Positions 36,890 through 45,336 of a stretch of DNA of 64,000 bases are shown here, piece by piece. This stretch comes from Streptomyces sp. Je 1-79 (GTDB lineage: Bacteria > Actinomycetota > Actinomycetes > Streptomycetales > Streptomycetaceae): contig NZ_JAMGSL010000013.1 in assembly GCF_025195125.1 (NCBI RefSeq), forward strand, positions 1 to 64,000. The letters are read 5' to 3'. Every line of letters begins with the position of its first letter. The first letter of the stretch is position 1. The notes beneath the pieces were generated by a model. It ran no database searches and was not told the DNA's origin. It saw only the letters and a list, made by a program, of their open reading frames with translations. The position numbers and the translations under genes were made by a program.

Positions 36890-36926
36890 AGAAGCCGTGC
36901 GAAACGCGTAACGAGGGCATCACGGG

Positions 36927-36967
36927 CCGGTCCTCCCTTGGGAACAAGGGGTGGACCGGTCGCTTTT
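36927..36967 (+). terminator. Terminator after the ABC-F gene
   Basis: CCGGTCC-T-CCCTT (36927-36939) pairs with AAGGG-GT-GGACCGG (36946-36959), followed by TCGCTTTT. The long interrupted stem plus U-run fits factor-independent termination. Confidence 0.75.
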
Positions 36968-37024
36968 GCGCCATCCCGTGAGTGGTAGAAAGAAAACCCG
37001 CTCACACCAAGGGGGAACGCGCTG

Positions 37025-38848
37025 ATGACCCAGCCGCCCAGCAACCAGCCGCCGGGCTTCGGCGCACCGAACCCGGACCCGAACCAGGATCCGGCCCAGA
37101 ACCCGGCCCAGGGACCGCCGCCGATGCCGCCGCAGGCACCGCCGATGCCGCCCCAGGCCCCGCCGGTTCCCCCGCAGGCGCCGCAGGCTCCTCAGACGCC
37201 GCCGCCCGCCGCACCGGGTCCGTACAACCAGCCGCCGCAGCCCGGTTACGGGTACCCGCAGCCGGGGCCGTACGGTCAGCCGCCGCAGCCCGGCTACGGG
37301 TACCCCCAGCAGCCCGGCCCGTACGGCCAGCAGCCCGGCCCCTACGGCCCGCAGCAGGGTCAGTACGGCTACCCCGGCCCGGCCCCCGCCCCCGGCGGCA
37401 AGAACCCCTTCAAGGGCAAGCCCGCCGTCGTCGTCGCCGCGGCCGTGGCCGCCGCGCTCGTCATCGGCGGCGTCAGCTGGTTCGCCTTCGGCGGCGGCGA
37501 CGACGAGACGCCGGTCGCGAAGCCGACCGCCACCAGCGGCACCCCGAAGCCGTCCGAGTCCGTCGACCAGGGCGACGGCAGCGGCAACGGCGACGGCCGC
37601 AACGGCGAGGACGACCTCAACGCAGGCCGCAAGCCCGGCGAGGCGAAGATCAACTGGCTGCTGAAGAACAACGTCGACCTGCCCCGCAACGGCTCCGACG
37701 TCTTCGGTCCGTGGGTCGTGGGCGATGTCGTCGCCAAGGCGATGTACAAGGGCATCAGCGGCTTCGGCCTCAGCGACGGCGCCTCCAAGTGGCAGCTCGA
37801 CCTGCCCTTCGAGGTGTGCGCCGCCGCCCCCGAGCCCGCCGCCGACGGCACCACGGTCATCGGGGTCAACGACAAGGCCGGCGACCGCGCCGACTGCACC
37901 GTCCTCCAGCAGGTCAACCTGAAGACCGGCAAGGCGGGCTGGAAGAAGACGCTCGACAAGGGCACCGGCTTCAGCTCGCTCTCCGACATCACCATCGCCA
38001 TCAGCGGCAACACGGTGACGGCGGCCGGAACCAACCAGTCCTGGGGCTTCGCGCTCAACGACGGCAAGCAGCTCTTCACCAAGCCGACGAGCGGCAACTG
38101 CCAGCCGTACGCCTTCGCGGGCGGCGCCAAGCTGATCGCCGCGGCCAGCTGCCGCACCAGCGACGTCAGCAAGAAGCAGGAGCAGATCAGCGAGGTCGAC
38201 CCGAACACCGGCAAGCCCCGGTGGACCTTCAAGCTCCAGCCCAACTGGGAGGTCGACAAGGTCTACTCGGTGAACCCGCTCGTCGTCTCCGCCCAGCAGC
38301 GCGACGAGAAGAAGTGGACCGTCTTCGCCGTCACCCCCGACGGCAAGCTCCGCTCGCAGATCCAGGGCGGCAACGACAAGTACGCCCCCGACTGCGGCGG
38401 CGGCGCGTTCGTCATCTTCGGCCGCAACCTCCAGGGCTGCCAGGGCGTGGCCGCCGATGCCAACACCTTCTACATGGCGACGGACTCGGAGTACCGCCAG
38501 GCCAACGCCGTCGTCGCCTTCGACCTGAACACCGGCAAGCCGAAGTGGCGCGCCGCGGCCCCCGCCGAGCGCACCATCACGCCGCTGCGCATGGAGGGTT
38601 CGGAGGTCGTGGTCTACATGAAGGCGATGTACGACAAGGGCGGCGCCGTCGCCACCCTCGCCCCGACCGGCGGCAGCCCGAAGATCGTCCAGCAGCACCC
38701 GCTGGCGACCGCCGAGATCGAGGACGACTACTACAACCCGGCCTACGTCTACTCGGGCGGCACCTTCGTCGTCGCGGCCGGCCGCGTCAGCGCCCGCAAC
38801 GACGCGGAGGAGAAGGAGACCAAGACGATGATGGCCTTCAGCAAGTGA
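37025..38848 (+). CDS. Membrane-anchored PQQ-like beta-propeller protein 1
   Basis: The 607-residue protein has a cytoplasmic Pro/Gln/Gly/Tyr-rich N terminus with repeated GYGYPQ/PYGQ units (residues ~1-120), one membrane helix (~140-160, AVVVAAAVAAALVIGGVSWF) and a large outside domain of PQQ-like blades (motifs of the type DLNTGKPKWRAAAP and EVDPNTGKPRWTFKL). Such BamB-like propellers bind partner proteins at the cell surface. GGGGGAACGCGCTG precedes ATG 37025. It is first of three tandem paralogues spaced 16 and 46 bases apart. Confidence 0.85.
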   Translation: MTQPPSNQPPGFGAPNPDPNQDPAQNPAQGPPPMPPQAPPMPPQAPPVPPQAPQAPQTPPPAAPGPYNQPPQPGYGYPQPGPYGQPPQPGYGYPQQPGPYGQQPGPYGPQQGQYGYPGPAPAPGGKNPFKGKPAVVVAAAVAAALVIGGVSWFAFGGGDDETPVAKPTATSGTPKPSESVDQGDGSGNGDGRNGEDDLNAGRKPGEAKINWLLKNNVDLPRNGSDVFGPWVVGDVVAKAMYKGISGFGLSDGASKWQLDLPFEVCAAAPEPAADGTTVIGVNDKAGDRADCTVLQQVNLKTGKAGWKKTLDKGTGFSSLSDITIAISGNTVTAAGTNQSWGFALNDGKQLFTKPTSGNCQPYAFAGGAKLIAAASCRTSDVSKKQEQISEVDPNTGKPRWTFKLQPNWEVDKVYSVNPLVVSAQQRDEKKWTVFAVTPDGKLRSQIQGGNDKYAPDCGGGAFVIFGRNLQGCQGVAADANTFYMATDSEYRQANAVVAFDLNTGKPKWRAAAPAERTITPLRMEGSEVVVYMKAMYDKGGAVATLAPTGGSPKIVQQHPLATAEIEDDYYNPAYVYSGGTFVVAAGRVSARNDAEEKETKTMMAFSK

Positions 38849-38864
38849 GAGCCGGCCGCATCCG

Positions 38865-40424
38865 ATGACCGATCCGCAGCAGCCGGGGCCGCCCCCGCCG
38901 ACGTACGGGCCGTACGGAAGCCTGAATCCGTACGGCGGCGGCACCGGCACCCCCGTACCGCCGCCCGCCCCGCCGCAGCCGCCCGTACGCGGGAAGCGCC
39001 GCACGACCGCCGTGATCGCGGCGGTCGTTGCGGCGCTGCTCGCGGCCGGCGGCGGGACCTGGTACGCCCTGAAGGGCGACGAGGGCCCCGGGGCCCGCAA
39101 GGACGACAAGGCGTCCGCGAGCCCCACCGCCTCCGGCCCGGCGACACCGTCCGCCGGGCCTTCGGGTCCCCCCGCGCCGGACGCCGCCGACGCGGCCCGC
39201 TACAACGGGGCCCGCGCTCCCGGTGAGGCCTCCGTCCTGTGGGTCCGGAAGAACGACATCGACGTCACCACCCTCACCGGCGACGTCTTCGGACCCTGGC
39301 TGGTCGGCGACACCCTCGTCACCGCCATGTACCGCACGGTCACGGCCCATTCGGTCGTCGACGGCACGGTGAAGTGGCGGATGATGCTCGACACCGAGAT
39401 CTGCCGCGCGTCGCACGACGTCTCGGCCGACGGGAAGATCGTCCTCGCCCGCAAGGACCGCCTCCACGCGGACGTCGACGAGTGCCGCAACCTCCAGGCG
39501 GTCGACCTGCGCACCGGCAGGACCAGCTGGCAGCGGAAGATCGTGAAGGAAGGCAACTTCGACTTCGGGACCGACTTCTCGCTGGCGATCAGCGGAGGCA
39601 CCGTCACCGCGGGCCGGGACCTGTACTCGACCGGATACCGCCTGAGCGACGGCAAGCAGCTGTTCGGCCGGTGGGAGAAGAACGAGTGCCAGCCGTACGC
39701 GTACGCCGGAGGCCCCAAGCTCATCGCCGCGGTCTCCTGCACGAAGGACGTGAACAAGCCGCAGGAGGAGATCCACGAGGTGGATCCGGTGACCGGGAAG
39801 TCCCGCTGGAAGTACCGGCTTCCGGTCGGCTACCGGGTGGACCACGTCCTGTCCGTGCGGCCGCTCGTCGTCTCGGCCGACAACCGCGTCCAGGGCACCC
39901 ACGGCATGGTCGTCCTCAACGAGGACGGCACGAAGCGCACGTCGCTCAAGGGCCCCGGCTTCTATGCCGAAGGGTGCGACGACGACACCGTCCAGCAGGG
40001 CAATCTGCAACGCTGCCAGGTCGTCGTGGACGGCACCACCGCCTATATCGCGGTCGAGGGAGCCCCCAAGGGCAAGGGCAACGAGATCGCCGCCTTCGAT
40101 CTCCGTACCGGAAACATCGTGCGGCGCATCGAGGGACTCCCCGGGCGCAGGTCCTGGCCGCTGCGGATGGAAGGCGGCTCGCTGATCGTCCGAAGGGCCG
40201 CGCTGCTCGACGCGCCCGGTTCGCTGGCCACCGTCGCGCCGGGCGCGACCCGGCCCGTCGAGACGCTCCGGCTGCCGCGCGCGACCGGGCGGCTGGAGTC
40301 GCGCTTCCACGATTCACCGGCGCTGTACGTCGACGGCCGGTACATCCTTGTGCAGCAGGTCGTCCTGGGTGCGAACGACGACGAGGAGATGAAGAGGGAG
40401 ACGCTGTTGGCCTTCGGCAAGTGA
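38865..40424 (+). CDS. Membrane-anchored PQQ-like beta-propeller protein 2
   Basis: The 519-residue paralogue of the flanking proteins has a much shorter Pro/Gly/Tyr-rich N terminus (~35 residues), a helix (~48-65, TTAVIAAVVAALLAAGGGTW) and the same propeller, with AVDLRTGRTSWQRK, EVDPVTGKSRWKYRL and AFDLRTGNIVRR blades. Shared landmarks with copy 1 include GDVFGPWLVGD, NECQPYAYAGGPKLIAA and the final LAFGK. Its ATG lies 16 bases after the stop of copy 1. Confidence 0.83.
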   Translation: MTDPQQPGPPPPTYGPYGSLNPYGGGTGTPVPPPAPPQPPVRGKRRTTAVIAAVVAALLAAGGGTWYALKGDEGPGARKDDKASASPTASGPATPSAGPSGPPAPDAADAARYNGARAPGEASVLWVRKNDIDVTTLTGDVFGPWLVGDTLVTAMYRTVTAHSVVDGTVKWRMMLDTEICRASHDVSADGKIVLARKDRLHADVDECRNLQAVDLRTGRTSWQRKIVKEGNFDFGTDFSLAISGGTVTAGRDLYSTGYRLSDGKQLFGRWEKNECQPYAYAGGPKLIAAVSCTKDVNKPQEEIHEVDPVTGKSRWKYRLPVGYRVDHVLSVRPLVVSADNRVQGTHGMVVLNEDGTKRTSLKGPGFYAEGCDDDTVQQGNLQRCQVVVDGTTAYIAVEGAPKGKGNEIAAFDLRTGNIVRRIEGLPGRRSWPLRMEGGSLIVRRAALLDAPGSLATVAPGATRPVETLRLPRATGRLESRFHDSPALYVDGRYILVQQVVLGANDDEEMKRETLLAFGK

Positions 40425-40470
40425 CACCGACCCCCGCCCGTCCTCCCACACCTCAGAGGTACATACGCCC

Positions 40471-42294
40471 ATGACGCAGCCACCGCCGCCCAACCAGCCC
40501 CCGGGCCCGCCCAACCAGCCGCCGAACCAGCCGCCGCAGGGAGGTTTCGGCGCGCCGCAGGACCCGCCGCCCGGTGGTTTCGGCGCGCCCACGCCGCCGC
40601 CGGACCAGCCCGCGTACGGCTACCCGCAGCCCGAGCAGCCGCCGGCGCAGCCGCAGTACGGCTATCCGCAACAGCCGCCGAACCAGGCGCCGTACGGGTA
40701 CCCGCAGCAGCCCCCGACGCAGCCCCAGTACGGGTACCCCCAGCAGCAGCCTCAGCAGCCCTACGGGTACCCGACCCAGCCCCAACAGCCCTACGGCTAC
40801 CCGCAACACCCCGCGCCCGTGCCGCCCGGCGGCGGCAAGAAGCTGTCCACGCAGATGCAGATCGTCATCGCCGCCGTGGTCGCCGTCGCCCTGATCGTCG
40901 GCGGCGGCATCTGGTACGCCCGGTCCGGCGGCGGGGAGAACGACACCGCGGGCGGCACCACCGGCTCGACCCAGGGGCAGAACAAGGGCGGCAACGGCCT
41001 CGGCGGCAACGGCAAGGAGAAGGTGCCGGCCAACACCCGGGCCACGCTCAAGTTCCAGCTGCCGGAGCCCAAGGTCGAGGACATCACCGACGTCGGCGGC
41101 TCCTGGATCACCGACAAGGCGTACGTCAAGACCGGCGTCAGGTCGATCGTCGGCCACGACCTCGACAAGGGCACCCCGGCCTGGACCCTGGCCCTGCCCG
41201 GCCAGGTCTGCGGTACCTCGCGGCACACGACCGCCGACAACAAGGCCGCCATCCTCTTCGAGGCGGCCAAGCGCGTCGGACCGCGGTTCTACCAGCCGTG
41301 CACCGAGGTCGGCCTCGTCGACCTGACCACGGGCAAGCTGGTGTGGTCCACCTCCGTCACCGGCGGCAACGCGGGCGACGGCAAGGCCAGGTTCAGCGAG
41401 ATCACGCTCAGCGGAGCGACCGTCGCGGCCGGCGGCACCGACGGCGGCGCCGCCTTCGACCTGGCCAACGGCAACCCGCGCTGGAAGCCCTCCGCCAACG
41501 CCCAGAACTGCTACGACATGGGTTACGGCGGCGGCGAGGGCCTTGTCGCGGCGCGCAAGTGCGGCTCGTACGGCAGCCAGTACGTCGTCATCCAGAACCT
41601 CAACCCGACGACCGGCCAGCCCATCTCCCAGTACAAGATGCCCACGGGCGTGGAGTACGCGTCGATCGTCTCCAGCAAGCCGCTGGTGGTCGCCGCCGAC
41701 GTCGGCGACACCGCCGACGACGGCAGCGGCATCTCGGACTTCTTCTCCATCGACGAGAAGACCGGCAAGCTGAAGGCCAAGATCGCGGCGGACCCGGACC
41801 GTTTCGCGGCCCGTTGCCGGACCACCGAGGTCGAGAACTGCAGCAAGGTCGTCGTCGGCAACGGCCGGCTCTACCTGCCCACCGAGGAGCGCGAGGGCTC
41901 CACCGGCGAGTACGGCGACGAGACGAACGAGATCCTGTCGTTCGACCTGGCCACCGGGAAGCAGGCCCCCGAGAAGGCCGACGCGGGCGACAGCTACACA
42001 CTGCACCCGCTGCGCATGGACGGCGGCAACATCATCGCGTACAAGATCCCGCCGTACGACAAGGGCGGGCAGATCGTCTCCATCGACGGCGGCACCATGA
42101 AGCCGACCGTGCTCCTGGAGAACCCGGCGGACAAGCCGGTCAGGGACGCCGAGGGCAGCTTCTCGCCGGACTACGCCGAGATCCTCTACGGGAACGGCCG
42201 GATGTTCATCTCCGCCGTCAACCTGAGCAAGCCGCGTGAGTCGTCCTCGACGAACGACAAGGAGTACCTGGCACTGGCGTTCGGCACCGGCTGA
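40471..42294 (+). CDS. Membrane-anchored PQQ-like beta-propeller protein 3
   Basis: This 607-residue third paralogue has a long N terminus of PQYGYPQQPP-type repeats (residues ~1-115), a membrane helix (~130-150, IVIAAVVAVALIVGGGIWYA) and a propeller with LVDLTTGKLVWS, AFDLANGNPRWK and SFDLATGKQAPE blades. It is more divergent from copies 1 and 2 than they are from each other. The hairpin at 42316 probably ends the operon. Repetitive Tyr/Gln/Pro tails of this type can be disordered interaction or phosphorylation segments; function is unknown. Confidence 0.83.
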   Translation: MTQPPPPNQPPGPPNQPPNQPPQGGFGAPQDPPPGGFGAPTPPPDQPAYGYPQPEQPPAQPQYGYPQQPPNQAPYGYPQQPPTQPQYGYPQQQPQQPYGYPTQPQQPYGYPQHPAPVPPGGGKKLSTQMQIVIAAVVAVALIVGGGIWYARSGGGENDTAGGTTGSTQGQNKGGNGLGGNGKEKVPANTRATLKFQLPEPKVEDITDVGGSWITDKAYVKTGVRSIVGHDLDKGTPAWTLALPGQVCGTSRHTTADNKAAILFEAAKRVGPRFYQPCTEVGLVDLTTGKLVWSTSVTGGNAGDGKARFSEITLSGATVAAGGTDGGAAFDLANGNPRWKPSANAQNCYDMGYGGGEGLVAARKCGSYGSQYVVIQNLNPTTGQPISQYKMPTGVEYASIVSSKPLVVAADVGDTADDGSGISDFFSIDEKTGKLKAKIAADPDRFAARCRTTEVENCSKVVVGNGRLYLPTEEREGSTGEYGDETNEILSFDLATGKQAPEKADAGDSYTLHPLRMDGGNIIAYKIPPYDKGGQIVSIDGGTMKPTVLLENPADKPVRDAEGSFSPDYAEILYGNGRMFISAVNLSKPRESSSTNDKEYLALAFGTG

Positions 42295-42315
42295 CCCGCG
42301 CTTTCGTACCCGTAC

Positions 42316-42350
42316 AGCCCGGCGCGTCGATTCACTCGGCGCGCCGGGCT
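42316..42350 (+). terminator. Terminator after the propeller operon
   Basis: AGCCCGGCGCG (42316-42326) pairs with the complement ending at 42350 and is followed by GTTTGCG. It lies 22 bases after the stop of copy 3. Confidence 0.8.
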
Positions 42351-42473
42351 GTTTGCGCGTGGCCCGGGCGGGTCAGTATTCGACAGTCCGGGGGGACAAG
42401 CGTGTAGTTTGCCGGGTCATCGGAGTGACTGGGGCCGGGCGACGGCTCCAGGGGGGAACTGAGGGGTTGCTCG

Positions 42474-43163
42474 ATGGGCGTGCGGCTCATGGTGGTCGAC
42501 GACCACCGACTGCTCGCCGAGGCGCTGGCCTCGGCACTGAAACTGCGCGGGCACCGCGTGCTCGCGGCGGCGGCCCCGGTGGCGGGCGCCGCGGAGCTGG
42601 TGGTGAGCCGGGCGCCCGAGGTGTGTCTGCTCGGCACGGCCGCCCCGGCCGAGCCGGGGGCCTTCGACCCGATCGTACGGATCAAGCGCGAGCGGCCGCA
42701 GGTGGCCGTGGTCGTGCTCGGCCCGGTGCCGTCGCCGCGCGGGATCGCGGCGGCCTTCGCGGCCGGCGCCTCGGGGTACGTACGGCACGACGAGCGCATC
42801 GAGGGCGTCGAGCGGGCGCTGATCAAGGCGCGGGCGGGGGAGTCGGCGGTGGCGCCGCAGCTCCTCCAGGGGGCCTTCACGGAGCTGCTCAACCCGGCGG
42901 CGCAGCCGGACGACGAGGGGCAGCGGCTGCTGCGGATGCTGACGCCGCGTGAGGTCGAGGTCCTCGTCCGGGTGGCGGAGGGCGAGGACACCCGGCTGAT
43001 CGCGGCGGGGATGGGGATCGCGCCGAGCACGGCCCGCACCCATGTGCAGCGGGTGCTGATGAAGCTGGGCGTGGGCTCGCGCCTCGAAGCGGCGGCGCTG
43101 GCGGCGCGCACGGGCCTGCTGGACCGCGCGCCGGTGCCGGGCGCCCGGAGCGAGTACCCCTAG
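42474..43163 (+). CDS. Atypical LuxR/NarL-type response regulator lacking the phosphoacceptor Asp
   Basis: The 229-residue protein has a receiver-like N-terminal domain and a C-terminal LuxR helix-turn-helix (LTPREVEVLVRVAEGE and APSTARTHVQRVLMKLGV). The receiver keeps the acidic pair (VVDDHR), but the phosphorylation site is Gly54 (PEVCLLGTAAP), the switch Thr/Ser is Gly83 and the conserved Lys is His105 (GYVRHD). It is therefore unlikely to be controlled by His-Asp phosphotransfer. No histidine kinase gene is adjacent. It lies between the propeller operon and the gal operon; targets are unknown. Confidence 0.88.
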   Translation: MGVRLMVVDDHRLLAEALASALKLRGHRVLAAAAPVAGAAELVVSRAPEVCLLGTAAPAEPGAFDPIVRIKRERPQVAVVVLGPVPSPRGIAAAFAAGASGYVRHDERIEGVERALIKARAGESAVAPQLLQGAFTELLNPAAQPDDEGQRLLRMLTPREVEVLVRVAEGEDTRLIAAGMGIAPSTARTHVQRVLMKLGVGSRLEAAALAARTGLLDRAPVPGARSEYP

Positions 43164-43262
43164 GGGCTGGGGCCGGGGCGCCCGCGGTCCCGACGCCCCC
43201 TGAGGGCCGCGGGTCCGGGCGCCCGGAGTCCCGACGTCAACCTGCACAGAGCGCTCTCACCG

Positions 43263-43313
43263 TTGACTGTCGATGTTTGATTGTGGTTCTTTGTGGATGG
43301 TTCTGTTTGGTTC
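43263..43313 (+). promoter_or_regulatory. Candidate gal operon promoter/operator with direct repeats
   Basis: This T-rich stretch is out of character with the flanking GC-rich DNA. It holds TTGACT (43263-43268), two TGTTTG copies (43274 and 43304) and three GGTTC copies (43285, 43299, 43309), ending ~18 bases before the galT start. The S. lividans galP1 promoter is known to have an operator made of direct repeats, so this is the likely galactose-responsive control site. Confidence 0.55.
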
Positions 43314-43330
43314 CCCGCTGAGGACACCCC

Positions 43331-44374
43331 GTGAAGAAGACCGTCACCACCCTCGCCGACGGGCGCGAGCTCATCTACTACGACGCCCGGGACGACGCCG
43401 TCCGCGACGCCGTCGACGCCCGGCCGCTCGACCCCGTCTCCTCCGCCTCCGAGATCCGGTACGACGCGCTCCTCGGGGACTCCGTCGCCGTGGCCTCGCA
43501 CCGGCAGACCCGGACCTACCACCCGCCGGCCGACGAGTGCCCGCTCTGCCCCACCCGCGACGAACGGCTGAGCGAAATTCCGGCCCCCGACTACGAGGTC
43601 GCCGTCTTCGAGAACCGCTTCCCCTCGCTCGCCGGGGAGAACGGGCGGTGCGAGGTCGTCTGCTTCACCTCCGACCACGACGCCTCCTTCGCCGACCTCA
43701 CCCCCGAGCGGGCGGCGCTCGTGCTCGACGCCTGGACCGACCGGACCGCCGAGCTTGCCGAGCGGCCCGGCGTCGAGCAGGTCTACTGCTTCGAGAACCG
43801 CGGCGCCGAGATCGGCGTGACCCTCGGCCACCCCCACGGCCAGATCTACGGGTTCCCCTACGTCACCCCCCGTACGGCCCTGATGCGGCGCCAGGCCGCC
43901 GAGCACCGGGCCCGCACCGGACGCAACCTCTTCGACGACGTCGTCGCCAGGGAGCGCGCCGACAAGGTCCGCGTGGTCCTGGAGAACGAGCACTGGATCG
44001 CCTTCGTGCCGTACGCGGCGCACTGGCCGTACGAGGTCCACCTCCACCCCACCCGCCGGGTGCCCGACCTGCGGGCGCTCGACGGGGCGGCCCGCACAGC
44101 CTTCCCACAGATCTATCTGGAACTCTTGAGGCGCTTCGACCGGATCTTCGGGCCCGGCGAGCCGCCCACGCCGTACATCGCCGCCTGGCACCAGGCGCCG
44201 TTCACCGGCGAGGACCGTGCGGAGTTCGGGCTGCACCTGGAGCTTTTCACCGTCCGCCGGGCGCCCGGCAGACTGAAGTACCTCGCGGGCACCGAGTCCG
44301 GCATGGGCGCGTTCATGAACGACGTACCGCCGGAGACGGCGGCCGAACGACTCCGAGAGGTGGCAAGCAAGTGA
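43331..44374 (+). CDS. galT: Galactose-1-phosphate uridylyltransferase
   Basis: The 347-residue enzyme exchanges UMP between UDP-glucose and galactose-1-phosphate in the Leloir pathway. It has the zinc-binding CPLCPT, FENRFPSL, the active-site HPHGQIYG histidines, and HLHPTR. GTG 43331 is used; a GAGGACACC sequence provides a weak ribosome-binding site. The stop overlaps galE (GTGA at 44371), first coupling of the galTEK operon. Confidence 0.95.
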   Translation: MKKTVTTLADGRELIYYDARDDAVRDAVDARPLDPVSSASEIRYDALLGDSVAVASHRQTRTYHPPADECPLCPTRDERLSEIPAPDYEVAVFENRFPSLAGENGRCEVVCFTSDHDASFADLTPERAALVLDAWTDRTAELAERPGVEQVYCFENRGAEIGVTLGHPHGQIYGFPYVTPRTALMRRQAAEHRARTGRNLFDDVVARERADKVRVVLENEHWIAFVPYAAHWPYEVHLHPTRRVPDLRALDGAARTAFPQIYLELLRRFDRIFGPGEPPTPYIAAWHQAPFTGEDRAEFGLHLELFTVRRAPGRLKYLAGTESGMGAFMNDVPPETAAERLREVASK

Positions 44375-45336
44375 AGTACCTGGTGACAGGCGGCGCGGGT
44401 TACGTGGGGAGCACGGTCGCCCGCCATCTGGTCGAGGCGGGCCACGAGGTGACCGTCCTCGACGACCTCTCCACCGGCTTCGCCGAAGGCGTCCCGGCCG
44501 GGGCGGAGTTCGTCGAGGGCCGCATCCAGGACGCCGCCCGGTGGCTGGACGGCTCCTACGACGGCGTGCTGCACTTCGCCGCGTTCTCCCAGGTCGGCGA
44601 GTCGGTCGTCAAGCCCGAGAAGTACTGGGAGAACAACGTCGGCGGGACGATGGCCCTGCTCGCGGCCATGCGCACGGCGGGCGTCCGCAAGCTGGTCTTC
44701 TCCTCCACGGCCGCCACCTACGGCGAACCGGAGTCCGTCCCGATCACGGAGTCCGCGCCGACCGCGCCGACGAGCCCCTACGGCGCCTCCAAGCTGGCCG
44801 TGGACCACATGATCGGCGGCGAGTGCGCCGCCCACGGCCTCGCCGCGGTCTCGCTGCGGTACTTCAACGTGGCGGGCGCGTACGGCGGTTGCGGCGAGCG
44901 CCACGACCCCGAGTCGCACCTGATCCCGCTGGTCCTCGACGTCGCTCTGGGCCGCCGCGAGGCGATCAACGTGTACGGCGACGACTACGCGACCCCCGAC
45001 GGCACCTGTGTCCGCGACTACATCCACGTCGCCGACCTCGCCGAGGCGCACCTGCTCGCCCTGGACGCCATGACCTCCGGCGAGCACCTGATCTGCAACC
45101 TCGGCAACGGCAACGGCTTCTCCGTGCGCGAGGTCGTCGAGACCGTGCGCAAGGTGACCGGCCACCCGGTCCCCGAGGTCATGGCCGCGCGCCGGGCCGG
45201 CGATCCCGCCGTCCTCGTCGCCTCGGCCGACGCCGCGCGCGAGCGGCTCGGCTGGATTCCGTCCCGCCCGGACCTGGCGGACATCGTGCGCGACGCCTGG
45301 GTGTTCGCGAGAGAGAGGGAGCTGGGGCGCGGATGA
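44371..45336 (+). CDS. galE: UDP-glucose 4-epimerase
   Basis: This 321-residue extended SDR interconverts UDP-galactose and UDP-glucose with bound NAD. The cofactor motif is VTGGAGYVGSTV at the N terminus; the catalytic Ser is in FSSTAATYGEP and the Tyr/Lys in SPYGASKLAVDHM. It overlaps galT upstream and galK downstream by four bases each (GTGA and ATGA), so the three are translated together. Confidence 0.96.
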   Translation: MKYLVTGGAGYVGSTVARHLVEAGHEVTVLDDLSTGFAEGVPAGAEFVEGRIQDAARWLDGSYDGVLHFAAFSQVGESVVKPEKYWENNVGGTMALLAAMRTAGVRKLVFSSTAATYGEPESVPITESAPTAPTSPYGASKLAVDHMIGGECAAHGLAAVSLRYFNVAGAYGGCGERHDPESHLIPLVLDVALGRREAINVYGDDYATPDGTCVRDYIHVADLAEAHLLALDAMTSGEHLICNLGNGNGFSVREVVETVRKVTGHPVPEVMAARRAGDPAVLVASADAARERLGWIPSRPDLADIVRDAWVFARERELGRG

